From Providencia alcalifaciens (GTDB taxonomy: Bacteria > Pseudomonadota > Gammaproteobacteria > Enterobacterales > Enterobacteriaceae): DNA of 64,000 bases. The stretch covers positions 1,323,353 to 1,387,352 of the forward strand of contig JAOQNJ010000001.1 of assembly GCA_025961275.1 (NCBI GenBank), read 5' to 3'. The translations under genes and the position numbers were made by a program. The notes under the pieces were generated by a model. That model searched no databases. It was not told the origin of the DNA and saw only the letters and a program-made list of their open reading frames with translations. Every line of letters begins with the position of its first letter. Position 1 is the first letter of the stretch. Positions 36,164-45,513 of the stretch are shown piece after piece.

Positions 36164-36179
36164 TGTGACCATAATCACT
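36164..36179. promoter_or_regulatory. second CRP binding site, mtlA promoter
   Basis: TGTGA-CCATAA-TCACT, nine of ten consensus positions, 116 bp (about 11 helical turns) further upstream than the first. The rest of the 773-bp gap between mtlA and the permease (35928-36700) is AT-rich with no gene. Confidence 0.65.
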
Positions 36180-36700
36180 TTATTACTTGACGTATTTTTT
36201 GCAAATTAGAGATACTGATCACGAAATATTTTCATTTCGTCTATTTTTTAAGTTATTTACCGTTGCATTAACACTTTTTTAATCTTTGAGAAATGTATTT
36301 TGTAATAAAGTTTCAATTCACTTTAGTAACGGCTAATCTTTACAGATTAATTTTTCTTCTGATCTAGCAAGCCATTCAAACATAGTCATCATAAAAAGAT
36401 GAAAGCCAACTTATTATTATCTAAAAAATCTCCTGACTTGATACATTGTTTATTGATCGCTAAATTAACCTTAGTTTTTTCAGGTTTGTTATCTTTTAAG
36501 CTAAAATTTCCGCCAAAGATTAAAAACTAACTCGTAGTCAATCTCATTGCGTCGTTTTTAGTCGCAAACATAAATTGGTATGCGCTTTTAGATCTCAATA
36601 CCAATATTTATCGCTGCAATTTTGGAATTTATACACTGAATAAATTGCCGCAAAAATAAACTTCAAAGGTCATCAGACCCAAATATGAGTAATCGCGTTT

Positions 36701-37951
36701 ATGAGTCTCACAATCATTATTTTTTTACTGGTCTATGTTGCTATGGGGTTTGGAAAACTACCCGGCTTTAAAGTTGATAGAACAGGTGCAGCAGTCATTG
36801 GTGCTTTAGCTATGATGGCAGTTGGAAGCATCACGCCTCCCCACGCATGGAATGCCATTGATTACCGCACAATTGGTATGTTGTTTGGTTTGATGGTGGT
36901 ATCAGCTTCATTTGTAGTCTCGGGATTTTATAGTTGGACAGCAAATCGTGTTGCAATGTTAAAAGTCAGTGCGCCCGTCTTGCTCGGCGTATTAATCGCT
37001 GTAGGTGGGCTGTTATCTGCTTTATTAACTAATGACGTGGTTGTTGTGGCAATGACACCTTTATTAATTTCTATTACCTTATCTCGTGGCTTGAATCCAA
37101 TCCCTTTTTTACTCGGATTTTGTTTTGCCGCAAATAATGGTGCTGCAGGCTCACTCATCGGTAGCCCGCAAAATATGATTGCTGCGCAAGGGTTAGATAT
37201 TTCATTTGTCGGACTATTGCAAGCTTCTGCGGTTCCTGCATTGCTATCATTGGTTGTCACATGGGCTGCATTAGCATTTCTTTATCGAGATCGTTGGTAT
37301 CTGGCTAAGCAGCCATCGACAGAAGGCGCACCAAACGCTCAAACCACCAGTGATACCCCTGTAAAACTCGATGTATGGGAAACCAGTAAAGCGGGAATTA
37401 TTACGCTAATTGTCATTATTGCCTTTGTCGTCAGTGATATCCCTAGAGAGCTTATCGCATTAACCGCAGCAGGCTTTTTGCTTCTGAACCGTTCGATTGC
37501 GTCCAGTGACATGCTGAAGCTTGTCGATGGTAACTTATTGCTTTTGATCATGGGGTTGTTTGTCGTTAATGCTGCTTTTGCCTCAACAGGATTACCTCAA
37601 CAGGTGCTGAATGATTTACGCCATAATGGGGTTGAATTGAACAGTCCGATCGTGCTGTTTTTGGTCACTGGCGTATTAAGTACTATCGTCGGAAATAACC
37701 CAGCGGTGATGCTGCTAGTACCATTTTTATCACCCGATGGTAATACTGACTCATTAGGTGCGGCCTTAGTATTAGGTTCAGGTTTCTCAAGTAATTTATT
37801 TGTGTTCGGAAGCCTTGCCGGCATTATTGTGGTCGAGCAATCCGCAGCTTATGGCGTCAAAATTTCCTTCTCAGAATTTGCCAAATCAGGTGGGATAGTC
37901 GCACTGTTGTGTATGCTATTAGCAGCGGCATGGATACTACTGGTTCTATAA
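36701..37951 (+). CDS. SLC13/ArsB-NhaD superfamily anion permease
   Basis: 416 residues with about ten to eleven membrane segments. It has the two inverted-repeat signatures of the ion-transporter superfamily: LTNDVVVVAMTPLL near 107-120 and, in the second half, VGNNPAVMLLVPFL; GSLIGSPQNMIAA carries a conserved Ser/Asn loop. Such proteins move dicarboxylates, sulfate or arsenite; the YbiR-type subgroup is uncharacterised. No good ribosome-binding site precedes the ATG. Divergent from mtlA, convergent with the moaF-like gene. The substrate cannot be told from sequence. Confidence 0.8.
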   Translation: MSLTIIIFLLVYVAMGFGKLPGFKVDRTGAAVIGALAMMAVGSITPPHAWNAIDYRTIGMLFGLMVVSASFVVSGFYSWTANRVAMLKVSAPVLLGVLIAVGGLLSALLTNDVVVVAMTPLLISITLSRGLNPIPFLLGFCFAANNGAAGSLIGSPQNMIAAQGLDISFVGLLQASAVPALLSLVVTWAALAFLYRDRWYLAKQPSTEGAPNAQTTSDTPVKLDVWETSKAGIITLIVIIAFVVSDIPRELIALTAAGFLLLNRSIASSDMLKLVDGNLLLLIMGLFVVNAAFASTGLPQQVLNDLRHNGVELNSPIVLFLVTGVLSTIVGNNPAVMLLVPFLSPDGNTDSLGAALVLGSGFSSNLFVFGSLAGIIVVEQSAAYGVKISFSEFAKSGGIVALLCMLLAAAWILLVL

Positions 37952-37955
37952 ATAA

Positions 37956-37985
37956 ACGCCACTCGCAATTAACATCGAGTGGCAA
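37956..37985. terminator. bidirectional hairpin terminator
   Basis: GCCACTCG (37958-37965) pairs with CGAGTGGC (37976-37983) across a 10-base loop, in the 43-bp gap between the convergent permease and moaF-like genes. T-rich sequence follows on both strands but is not a continuous run. Confidence 0.7.
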
Positions 37986-37994
37986 GCTTAATTA

Positions 37995-38789
37995 TTATTT
38001 GGGGTAATTGGTTTTATTCAAAATAGTGGCATGTGCCCCTACGGGGAATAAACTGACTGTGCTACAGGCTTGATCTTGATATCCCATAATCCCGCCATCC
38101 GTTCTCATTGCGGCAAGATCAATTAAGATAATACCGAGTGTGGGAATGATTTTTTCACGCCAAATAAACAAATATAAATCATCTGATATTTTAATATAAT
38201 GGCAGCGGTCAACATCAGCTAAGCCTTTTTCGACGCCATCCAAACAATGCCACGCATAAAATTGCTCATTAAGATACACATGTTCATAACGCTCCTTCGG
38301 ATTATAGGTATACATATTACGCATACCTATCAACTCTGAAGTATAACCGGGGGTTCTGCCTTGATTATTGCTCAGCGTACCAAAGTGAATATCAATTTTG
38401 ACATCAGTGAGCAGTAAATTTTGCTCTATTTTACTAAACGCAGAAATACGAATATCAGCTTCTACCGGTAAGCGTCCTTGAACCATGACACAATGCCCCT
38501 CTAGCTCATTGAGTATGATAGCGCCCCCTACTCGCCAGTCTTCTGGAGACTGAAAGTTAACAAAGTAAACTCCCTTTCGAATTGAACTAATTCGGCAATC
38601 AATGACCGCACCATGCCACTCAATTTGTTGATCAGCAGGGAAATAAATGTCCTCATCTTGTTGTTTTTCAATAAAATTTAATTGATATGTTTTTCCTGTT
38701 AACGCATTGGTACAGTCTAAAATATAGCTATCAGGTGCAAAACCATCAGATAATGCACCTACTTGGATAAATGCAGCTTCTTTACTCAT
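37995..38789 (-). CDS. MoaF-like protein (lipocalin-type, monoamine-regulon family)
   Basis: 264 residues, matching MoaF proteins with an N- and a C-terminal half that both look like beta-barrel domains (GKTYQLNFIEKQ; DLYLFIWREKIIPTLGIILIDL). The name comes from the Klebsiella monoamine operon and is unrelated to molybdenum cofactor enzymes. It is probably a binding protein or enzyme for a small aromatic or amine-derived compound. It follows the SDR gene with a 9-bp gap and a shared transcript. No signal peptide. Confidence 0.75.
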   Translation of the reverse strand: MSKEAAFIQVGALSDGFAPDSYILDCTNALTGKTYQLNFIEKQQDEDIYFPADQQIEWHGAVIDCRISSIRKGVYFVNFQSPEDWRVGGAIILNELEGHCVMVQGRLPVEADIRISAFSKIEQNLLLTDVKIDIHFGTLSNNQGRTPGYTSELIGMRNMYTYNPKERYEHVYLNEQFYAWHCLDGVEKGLADVDRCHYIKISDDLYLFIWREKIIPTLGIILIDLAAMRTDGGIMGYQDQACSTVSLFPVGAHATILNKTNYPK

Positions 38790-38798
38790 AATTCCTCC

Positions 38799-39578
38799 TT
38801 AGCTAAAAGCGAGTGTGGGTAAATCAACAACTGTTGCGCCACCATCAATAACCAGTACTGCGCCAGTGATAATATCGGCATCGGTAGAGCAAAGAAAACG
38901 ACAGGCTAATGCAATTTCTTTAGTATTTGCGGGGCGCTGAAGTGGAACATCACGACAAACATATTGATAAGCTTCATCTAATGTGAATTGATGCTGTTCC
39001 ATCAAAGGTTGCATCTCTTCATCTGCCATGGGCGTTCTTACCCAGCCTGGACAAATGGCATTAGCTCTTACGCCCTTACATCCATAATCTCGCGCAACAG
39101 AACGCATCAGTCCAATCAAGGCATGCTTTGCCGTGACATAACCACAAGCTTCAGGACTCGCAGCTAATGAGGCTAATGAACCAATAAATAATACGTTGCC
39201 ACGACTTTCTATTAATAATGATAAACAACCACGAACGCTGGCAAAGGCACTATCAAGATTTGCTTTCATTGCTTGATGCCATTGCTGATCGTTTATATCC
39301 TCAACACGACCAAATCCCATGCCGCCCGCATTGCACACAAGGACGTCAATGTTATCAGTCTGCATTTTGATTTGCGGTAAGATGACATCATTCCATGACT
39401 GTTGTGTAGACACATCGGCTACGATGCTAATAACGCCAGTTTCTTGTGCAATTGTGTTTAAGGGCTCCACTCGACGCCAGATAATAAACACTTTATCGCC
39501 TTGATGGGTGAACAACTTGGCACAGGCAGCACCAATCCCTGTGCCCCCTCCTGTGATAATGACGGTTCTAGAATTCAT
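38799..39578 (-). CDS. short-chain dehydrogenase/reductase (SDR)
   Basis: 259 residues. Cofactor motif TGGGTGIGAA (TGxxxGxG) at the N-terminus, NAG in LVCNAGGMGFG, catalytic Ser in VLFIGSLAS and YxxxK in GYVTAKHA. The C-terminal PGWVRTPM and GAVLVIDGG are standard for classical SDRs. It oxidises or reduces an alcohol/ketone with NAD(P). First gene of a two-gene unit with the MoaF-like protein; in monoamine operons an SDR accompanies MoaF. Substrate unknown. Confidence 0.88.
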   Translation of the reverse strand: MNSRTVIITGGGTGIGAACAKLFTHQGDKVFIIWRRVEPLNTIAQETGVISIVADVSTQQSWNDVILPQIKMQTDNIDVLVCNAGGMGFGRVEDINDQQWHQAMKANLDSAFASVRGCLSLLIESRGNVLFIGSLASLAASPEACGYVTAKHALIGLMRSVARDYGCKGVRANAICPGWVRTPMADEEMQPLMEQHQFTLDEAYQYVCRDVPLQRPANTKEIALACRFLCSTDADIITGAVLVIDGGATVVDLPTLAFS

Positions 39579-39774
39579 GTCTCCCTCCTATTCTCGGCAG
39601 TTATGAGTTCTCAGTTATTTATTAATATAGAAATACGCTAGGCTGACCATCGACCGAAGGAACGATATTCACAAATAATTATTGCTGTGGGATAAATTAA
39701 GTGGGATGAGATGCGTTATCAACCTGCTAACATTTCATCAACAGATTGATATTTAAGTTTATTTATAAAGGATT

Positions 39775-40512
39775 TTATGGCAGGATAGCAAAAGAACGAA
39801 CTGGGAAACCACTCGCATTATGCGGCTTAGCAACTAAGTTAAAAATCACTGCACCTCGAGTCGGTAATTTATTCAAATTAGCCAGCAACTCGATTTGGTA
39901 AGTATCCTGATCTAAAACATAATACTCACCTAGCAGTGCATTATTGGTACGAAAATCTTTAGCTGCATCAGTATCAAACGTTTCATGTCCAATCGCCTTT
40001 ACGCCCCTTTCTTCAAACAGGAACTTTAAGGCATCAATTCCCCATCCTGGGATCTGGTTATTACCTTCAGTATCTTTATTGTCCATCGCTTCTTGAGATG
40101 GCCAGCGATGGCTCCAATCTGTGCGCAATGCAACAAAAGTATCAGATTCGATTTTACCATGTTTTGCTTCAAAACTGAGGACATCCTCACGAGAGAATGC
40201 AAAGTTGGGATCTTGTTTAGCACGCTCTGATTGATCAATAACTATCAATGGCAAGACTAACTCTTTCAACTCCAATTCATGTAAATAGCGTCTCCCTTCT
40301 ACAAAATGGCACGGGGCATCGATGTGTGTGCCGTATTGCCCGGGAAAGGTAAATTGTTGTGCAAAAAAACCATCTTGATAATCAAATAATGTTTTGAAAT
40401 TTGCTGGTTCAAACATAAAAAAATGCGGTGATTCTTTACCAAAACTATGTGTTAAATCAACCCACTCTTTTGACTTTAATACGTTGAGCGCAGTCACTAA
40501 TTCATTAGCCAT
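39775..40512 (-). CDS. cyclase family protein (kynurenine formamidase-like hydrolase)
   Basis: 245 residues. The metal-binding signature of the cyclase family is YGTHIDAPCHF (HxGTHxDxPxHF type), plus IGHETFDTDAA later. Members such as KynB hydrolyse amide or ester bonds using zinc or manganese. The gene has its own 196-bp upstream spacing from the SDR gene but the same direction, so it may belong to the same catabolic set. No tryptophan catabolic genes lie nearby, so kynurenine formamidase activity is not implied. Confidence 0.85.
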   Translation of the reverse strand: MANELVTALNVLKSKEWVDLTHSFGKESPHFFMFEPANFKTLFDYQDGFFAQQFTFPGQYGTHIDAPCHFVEGRRYLHELELKELVLPLIVIDQSERAKQDPNFAFSREDVLSFEAKHGKIESDTFVALRTDWSHRWPSQEAMDNKDTEGNNQIPGWGIDALKFLFEERGVKAIGHETFDTDAAKDFRTNNALLGEYYVLDQDTYQIELLANLNKLPTRGAVIFNLVAKPHNASGFPVRSFAILP

Positions 40513-40778
40513 ATATTCCCCTTTGTGATGGTGTCTTTCTTACGCATTTAATATTTTTAGTCATTCTATTTTTTTATACCCGTCATACTAAATTGTTGAC
40601 CGCGTTTAATTGGTTAAATCACTTACACTTATTTAGCCATTTTTATAACAGTCGCCGATATGTCTCTAGTATTATTAAGGGGATACATATTAAATAACGA
40701 AAAAGAATTGTTTTGTCTATCTAATTAATACGAAAATTTTTCATGTTATATTTCAGTCTTTCGTTGTCTTATTTAGAA

Positions 40779-40811
40779 TAAAAAAACCACCTAATATAAG
40801 TATCAGGTGGT
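40779..40811 (-). terminator. intrinsic terminator of the MetQ-like gene
   Basis: On the minus strand ACCACCT ... AGGTGGT (7-bp stem, extendable by ATA/TAT) is followed by seven T. It ends the transcript of the substrate-binding lipoprotein. The rest of the 333-bp gap before the cyclase gene holds no gene. Confidence 0.85.
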
Positions 40812-40845
40812 AATAATTGCCAATAATTAATAGATAACTAGTAGA

Positions 40846-41691
40846 CTAGGGTTTTGGATATTTTGACCATGCCTCTGGCTCAATAAAGCCATCATAAATG
40901 CGTTGTGAGCGAATATAATCCGCATACTCTTTTGATTCAAAGGCGTCCTTTAAATCTTTCGCCCACTGAGAATCAAGGTTATCTTGCATGACGGTAACAA
41001 TAACTCGGTGCTCTAATGGTGAATCTTCGACAATTAAACCATCGGCAATACGTTGGCCTGCGCTTGCAACATAGTTGCCATTAACAACAACAAAATCAAC
41101 ATCATCAAGTAAACGCAAACCTTGTGCGGCATCAGTTTCACGGATATCAAGCTTATATTTTGCAGGTTCTATATCATTAACGCTAAAAGTTAAGGTGCTG
41201 GTATTAGGTTTAATTTTAATCCAACCTAATTGTTCCAAAATACGAGCACCACGTTCAGCGTTAACGGGGTCATTTGATAACGCGACGATCATGCCATCTT
41301 TTACGTCATCAAGTGTTTTATGTTTATTTGAACGTAAACTTTGTGGCGCACTCGGAGAATCAGTTAATGTCACCATATTAATATTATTTTTCTTATTATA
41401 AGCATCCATATAAGCACGGCTTTGGTTTACCGATGCATCAATAGAACCTTCTTCAAATGCTGGGTTTATTTGTCTATTTTGTGAGAATTGGCGCAAGGTG
41501 ACTTTATAGCCTTTCTTTTCCAAAATAGGCACGATGCCTTTATCAACCTGATCAATATAATTTCCAACACCAAAACCAATGGTGATTTCTTTCTTATTCG
41601 GGTTGTTTTTATCACTATTATCACTACATGCAGTTAAGGCGATAACGGCGGCTGCAATGAGCATGAAATATTTTATTTTCTGTTTCAACAT
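40846..41691 (-). CDS. MetQ/NlpA-family ABC transporter substrate-binding lipoprotein
   Basis: 281 residues from the ATG at 41689-41691; the longer frame upstream is not native. Lipoprotein signal: LKQKIKYFMLIAAAVIALTAC with lipobox LTAC. The mature part has the NlpA fold (ITIGFGVGNYIDQVDKGI, KDGMIVALSNDPVNAERGARIL). Divergent from the oxidase/transporter genes on the other strand, with which it forms a full MetNIQ-like importer. Because the partners are oxidative enzymes, the ligand is probably not plain methionine but another organic sulfur or amine compound. Confidence 0.88.
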   Translation of the reverse strand: MLKQKIKYFMLIAAAVIALTACSDNSDKNNPNKKEITIGFGVGNYIDQVDKGIVPILEKKGYKVTLRQFSQNRQINPAFEEGSIDASVNQSRAYMDAYNKKNNINMVTLTDSPSAPQSLRSNKHKTLDDVKDGMIVALSNDPVNAERGARILEQLGWIKIKPNTSTLTFSVNDIEPAKYKLDIRETDAAQGLRLLDDVDFVVVNGNYVASAGQRIADGLIVEDSPLEHRVIVTVMQDNLDSQWAKDLKDAFESKEYADYIRSQRIYDGFIEPEAWSKYPKP

Positions 41692-41811
41692 AATGTTACG
41701 ATCCTGTGTAAATAATGTAGGCAGTATAATCACATTTTTTATAACTCTCTTAGATCATCTCGTTATAACTTAATACAAAATGAATATATAAAAGCGCTTT
41801 ATAAACTTTTA

Positions 41812-41827
41812 GTTATAAGCTTATAAC
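41812..41827. promoter_or_regulatory. 16-bp palindrome in the divergent control region
   Basis: GTTATAAGCTTATAAC is a perfect palindrome between the divergent lipoprotein and peroxidase-like genes; a shorter GTTATAAC palindrome lies at 41762-41769. The first 12 bases recur exactly before cysK (60788-60799). A shared regulator, for instance CysB-type sulfur control, is possible but inferred. Confidence 0.5.
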
Positions 41828-41903
41828 AATTCGTTCGTTCGGATAATCATTCGCTTGATATGTAATGTAGGTGATAAAAAAACGTTTAAAAAAAGTGAGT
41901 TAT

Positions 41904-43031
41904 ATGATGCCAATTTTAAGTTACGATTTAGTTGATGCGCTAGTTACCTTAAAGCCAGAGTCTACTTTAGCTCATGCTAGAAATGAGCGTCTAAATGCAA
42001 CAGAAAACACGCAAGCTGCTTTTGAAGCAATTTTCTCAGCGCCTTCGACATTATTAACCTCAGAAATAAAACATGAATTCGCTCGTATTGTCGCTGCACA
42101 GACTGGAAGTCACACTTTAGCGAACTTTTATCACAAGTTACTTAAACAACAGACTCCGGATCTAAGTACCCCTGCCCTTAAAGCGGCGGAGAATTACTTA
42201 CAGGTCTTAGTTAAGACACCAAAACAAACTGATTACGCACTAATAAAGTCTTTGACTGAGCATGGCTGGATTGAAGCAGACATTATTCTATTTGCTCAGC
42301 TCATTACCTTTGTCACTTATCAAGCTCGATTAATCGAAGGGCTGCTGTTACTAAAAGGCCAAGAGACTGTTGCATCACAAAATGTGGCAGTGACTGCGGG
42401 TCGCTGGAATATAAACCCGCAGACACATCAAGGCAAACCCTCCCCAACTGCCTTCACTCAAGATCAATTAGGCTGGGAAGCTTGGCTCAGTGCTCGTGAC
42501 CCACAAACTTTAGATCCAAAAGACGCTCAAGTAATGAAAAAGTTCGGACAACTAAACTCTGAATACTTTTTACTCCTTGCTCATCAGAGTAGGATTTTAG
42601 AAATACGCACATTAATTGACCGCGGTGTTTTCTATACCAATGGTGGCTTACCTCGATGGGAACGTGAATTCGCGGCTACGGCAGCCAGTAAAGTGAATGG
42701 TTGTATTTATTGCGCATCGGTCCATGCGCGTAAAGCTGGCCAATATGCAAAAGAACGCAAAGCCGACATTGAGAAATTACTGGCAACACCTGTAGGTGCA
42801 ATTTTAGCTGAAGGTTTTGATGATCGCTTATCTGCGATTACTGACTTATCAACTGCATTATCTGCAACACCAATACAAGCCACCAGCAAACAAATTGATG
42901 TTCTTCGCAAATTAGATTTATCAGAATTAGAACTACTCGACCTTATTCAATCAACCGCCTTTTTCTCATGGGCCAACCGTTTGATGCTTTCTTTAGGCGA
43001 GCCGTTTGAAGTTATAGAAAACAAGGAGTGA
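41904..43031 (+). CDS. alkylhydroperoxidase-domain fusion protein (Avi_7170 plus Avi_7169 families)
   Basis: 375 residues from the ATG at 41904 (GTGAG just upstream); an ATG at 41871 is also possible. The first 170 residues resemble the CMD family protein known as Avi_7170 and the last 190 the peroxidase-like Avi_7169 family, usually two separate genes. The C-terminal half keeps the AhpD-type redox motif CIYCASVHARKA (CxxC...H). Such proteins occur with ABC importers and flavin monooxygenases in catabolic operons. First gene of a four-gene operon with monooxygenase, ATPase and permease; gap to the next is 4 bp. Confidence 0.8.
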   Translation: MMPILSYDLVDALVTLKPESTLAHARNERLNATENTQAAFEAIFSAPSTLLTSEIKHEFARIVAAQTGSHTLANFYHKLLKQQTPDLSTPALKAAENYLQVLVKTPKQTDYALIKSLTEHGWIEADIILFAQLITFVTYQARLIEGLLLLKGQETVASQNVAVTAGRWNINPQTHQGKPSPTAFTQDQLGWEAWLSARDPQTLDPKDAQVMKKFGQLNSEYFLLLAHQSRILEIRTLIDRGVFYTNGGLPRWEREFAATAASKVNGCIYCASVHARKAGQYAKERKADIEKLLATPVGAILAEGFDDRLSAITDLSTALSATPIQATSKQIDVLRKLDLSELELLDLIQSTAFFSWANRLMLSLGEPFEVIENKE

Positions 43032-43035
43032 TTTA

Positions 43036-44496
43036 GTGGGACACGTTAATGGTTTAACCGCTCTGGAAGAGCAGATAACCAAAGATCTGCAATATCTTAA
43101 TTTACCGCTTAATCGCTGGTCGTTATCTGAAGACCAGCAGGATGATCATCGGGTTGATGTCGCTATTATTGGTGCGGGCATGTCTGGCATCACAGCGGCA
43201 TTTGCACTTAAGTTACAAGGTATTGAGGCTATTGTTTTTGATCAAGCCAATGAAGGCAAAGAAGGCCCATGGCAAACACCTGCGCTAATGGAAACATTAC
43301 GCTCACCCAAACAGGTTGTGGGCCCCGCATTAGCTTCGCCATCATTGACTTTCCAAGCTTGGTTTAAGGCACAATTTGGTAATGAAGCGTGGGAAGCGCT
43401 CGATAAAATCCCTCGCCTACAGTGGGGAGAGTACCTCCAATGGTTTAAGACCATGACTTCGCCTGTCGTACTGAATCAGTATCAATTAGTTGATATTCAG
43501 CTTACCACGCAAGGTTGCACACTGACTTTTCAAACACCAAATGGGAAGCAGATGTATCATGCACTGCATGTGATCCTTGCGACAGGTATGGAATCGTTCA
43601 GTGAACCCAATATCCCGAGTTTTATGGATGATGTGCCAAAAGCGTATTGGGAGCACTCTTATGCCGGAAGTGACTATAGTCGTTTTAAAGATTTAGACCT
43701 CGGTGTGGTAGGTTATAGCGCAGGTGCAATGGATAGCTCAGCAACAGCACTAGAACACGGAGCACATTCAGTTGAGCTACTTATTCGAGCAAGCGATATG
43801 CCAAGAGTCAATCGTGGCAAAGTAGCCGGTAATCCTGGTTTTGCAAACGCTTATGGCCAACTTACCGATGCACAAAAATGGCATTATAGTGATTATGTTG
43901 TGAAAGCGAAAACACCCGCCCCTCACGGTAGTACTCTGAGAGTTTCTCGCCATGAGAATGCCCATTTTAACTTCAATACCCAAGTCAAACGGGTCAACCT
44001 TAAAGCCAATAAACTGCAGGTTGTAACAACAACAGGTAAATATGTTTTCGATTACCTGATCTTAGCAACTGGTTACCGTATTAATTGGCAGAAACATACC
44101 GCATTTAGCAAAATAGCACCTATGATTCGAACTTGGGGTGACGTTTATACACCACCCGCCGGAGAGGAAAATAGTGAATTTTCTTCTAGTCCTTATTTAG
44201 GCCGCCACTTCGAATTACAAGCTAAAACCGAATTCAACCTGCATGAATTAAGCCACATCTATTGTTTTAATTTAGCCGCAACGTTGAGTATGGGTCCTGT
44301 TATCGGTTTGATCCCCAATACAAACACGAGTGCACAGAAATTAGCTGAGCATATTGCCGCTCAATTGTATCTTGCTAACCATGAACAGCATTTAGAGCGT
44401 GTGAAGAATAGTACCGAATTTGAGCTGTTAGGTGATGAGTGGAAACCTGCTCTCCCTTATAGCCAGCGTATGCAGCAGACGGACAGTGTGGAGTGA
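43036..44496 (+). CDS. FAD/NAD(P)-binding flavoprotein monooxygenase
   Basis: 486 residues. FAD motif VDVAIIGAGMSGITAAFAL (GxGxxG) near residue 37; second nucleotide motif LGVVGYSAGAMDSSATAL (GxSxGAxD type) near 215; LILATGYRINW is the ATG segment typical of flavin monooxygenase-like enzymes. It likely hydroxylates or oxidises the imported substrate using NADPH and O2. The start is assigned GTG or ATG near 43036 (frame opens GTGGGACACG); translational coupling with the previous gene. Not a confident match to any named enzyme. Confidence 0.82.
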   Translation: MGHVNGLTALEEQITKDLQYLNLPLNRWSLSEDQQDDHRVDVAIIGAGMSGITAAFALKLQGIEAIVFDQANEGKEGPWQTPALMETLRSPKQVVGPALASPSLTFQAWFKAQFGNEAWEALDKIPRLQWGEYLQWFKTMTSPVVLNQYQLVDIQLTTQGCTLTFQTPNGKQMYHALHVILATGMESFSEPNIPSFMDDVPKAYWEHSYAGSDYSRFKDLDLGVVGYSAGAMDSSATALEHGAHSVELLIRASDMPRVNRGKVAGNPGFANAYGQLTDAQKWHYSDYVVKAKTPAPHGSTLRVSRHENAHFNFNTQVKRVNLKANKLQVVTTTGKYVFDYLILATGYRINWQKHTAFSKIAPMIRTWGDVYTPPAGEENSEFSSSPYLGRHFELQAKTEFNLHELSHIYCFNLAATLSMGPVIGLIPNTNTSAQKLAEHIAAQLYLANHEQHLERVKNSTEFELLGDEWKPALPYSQRMQQTDSVE

Positions 44497-44499
44497 ATC

Positions 44500-45513
44500 A
44501 TGATTACATTTCAAAATATTCAAAAGATCTATGAAAAAGAAGGCCATTCACTAGCTGCACTTCAGGATGTCAATTTACAAGTCAATGAAGGTGATATTTT
44601 TGGCTTCATTGGGTACAGTGGTGCAGGTAAAAGCTCACTAATTCGTTTAGTTAACCAATTAGAAAAGCCGACTTCTGGTGAAGTGATCATAAATGGGGAA
44701 AATATAGCAGATCATAGCCCTGATGAAATTCGTGCCCACAAACGAAGTATCGGTATGATTTTCCAACATTTCAACTTATTAGAAACCAAAACAGTTGCAC
44801 AAAATATTGCAATGCCATTATTACTTTCGGGTGTTAATAAGCATGAAATCAATCGTCGAGTTGATGATATTTTAACTTATGTCGAATTAAGTGATAAGAA
44901 AAACCAATATCCAGGGCAACTCTCCGGCGGCCAAAAACAGCGTGTTGGTATCGCTCGTGCACTTATCAATAACCCAAAGATTTTGCTATGTGATGAAGCA
45001 ACCTCCGCCCTAGATCCCCAAACTACGTTATCCATTTTATCATTATTGAAAAAAATCAGCCGCGAGCAAAATATCACCATTTTATTAGTGACTCATGAAA
45101 TGGAAGTCATCGAGCACGTTTGTAATCGCGTCGCGGTAATGGAAGCGGGTCGTGTTGTTGAAGAAGGAACCGTTCTCGATATTTTTGCTAATCCAAAGCA
45201 TGCAACAACTCAAAAATTTGTTCGCACTGTCCTTAATGAAGAGATCCCTGAACGTGTTCTACACAACTTAGAACATCAAAGTAATATTTATCGCTTGGAG
45301 TTTTTGGGTGCGTCAGCACAGCAATCAGTTGTTAATGAACTGATTTTACAAGATAAAGTCAAAATAAACATCTTGTTTGCCAATATGAAAGAGATAAGTG
45401 GTGTTGTACTCGGGAGTATGTTTGTACAGATGGTCGGTGATGAATCACATATCATCGAAGCTATTGATTTCTTACGTCAGCGTGGCGTAGCAGTGAGTAA
45501 GGGAGCATTATGA
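44500..45513 (+). CDS. metN: MetN-type ABC importer ATPase
   Basis: 337 residues. Walker A GYSGAGKSS, signature LSGGQKQRVGIARAL, Walker B ILLCDEATSALDP, H-loop VTHEME. A C-terminal NIL-type domain (about 265-337) follows, as in MetN, where it senses substrate to shut down transport. Three bp after the monooxygenase gene and overlapping the permease start by 4 bp. The symbol denotes family; this is an accessory set inside a catabolic operon rather than necessarily the main methionine importer. Confidence 0.88.
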   Translation: MITFQNIQKIYEKEGHSLAALQDVNLQVNEGDIFGFIGYSGAGKSSLIRLVNQLEKPTSGEVIINGENIADHSPDEIRAHKRSIGMIFQHFNLLETKTVAQNIAMPLLLSGVNKHEINRRVDDILTYVELSDKKNQYPGQLSGGQKQRVGIARALINNPKILLCDEATSALDPQTTLSILSLLKKISREQNITILLVTHEMEVIEHVCNRVAVMEAGRVVEEGTVLDIFANPKHATTQKFVRTVLNEEIPERVLHNLEHQSNIYRLEFLGASAQQSVVNELILQDKVKINILFANMKEISGVVLGSMFVQMVGDESHIIEAIDFLRQRGVAVSKGAL

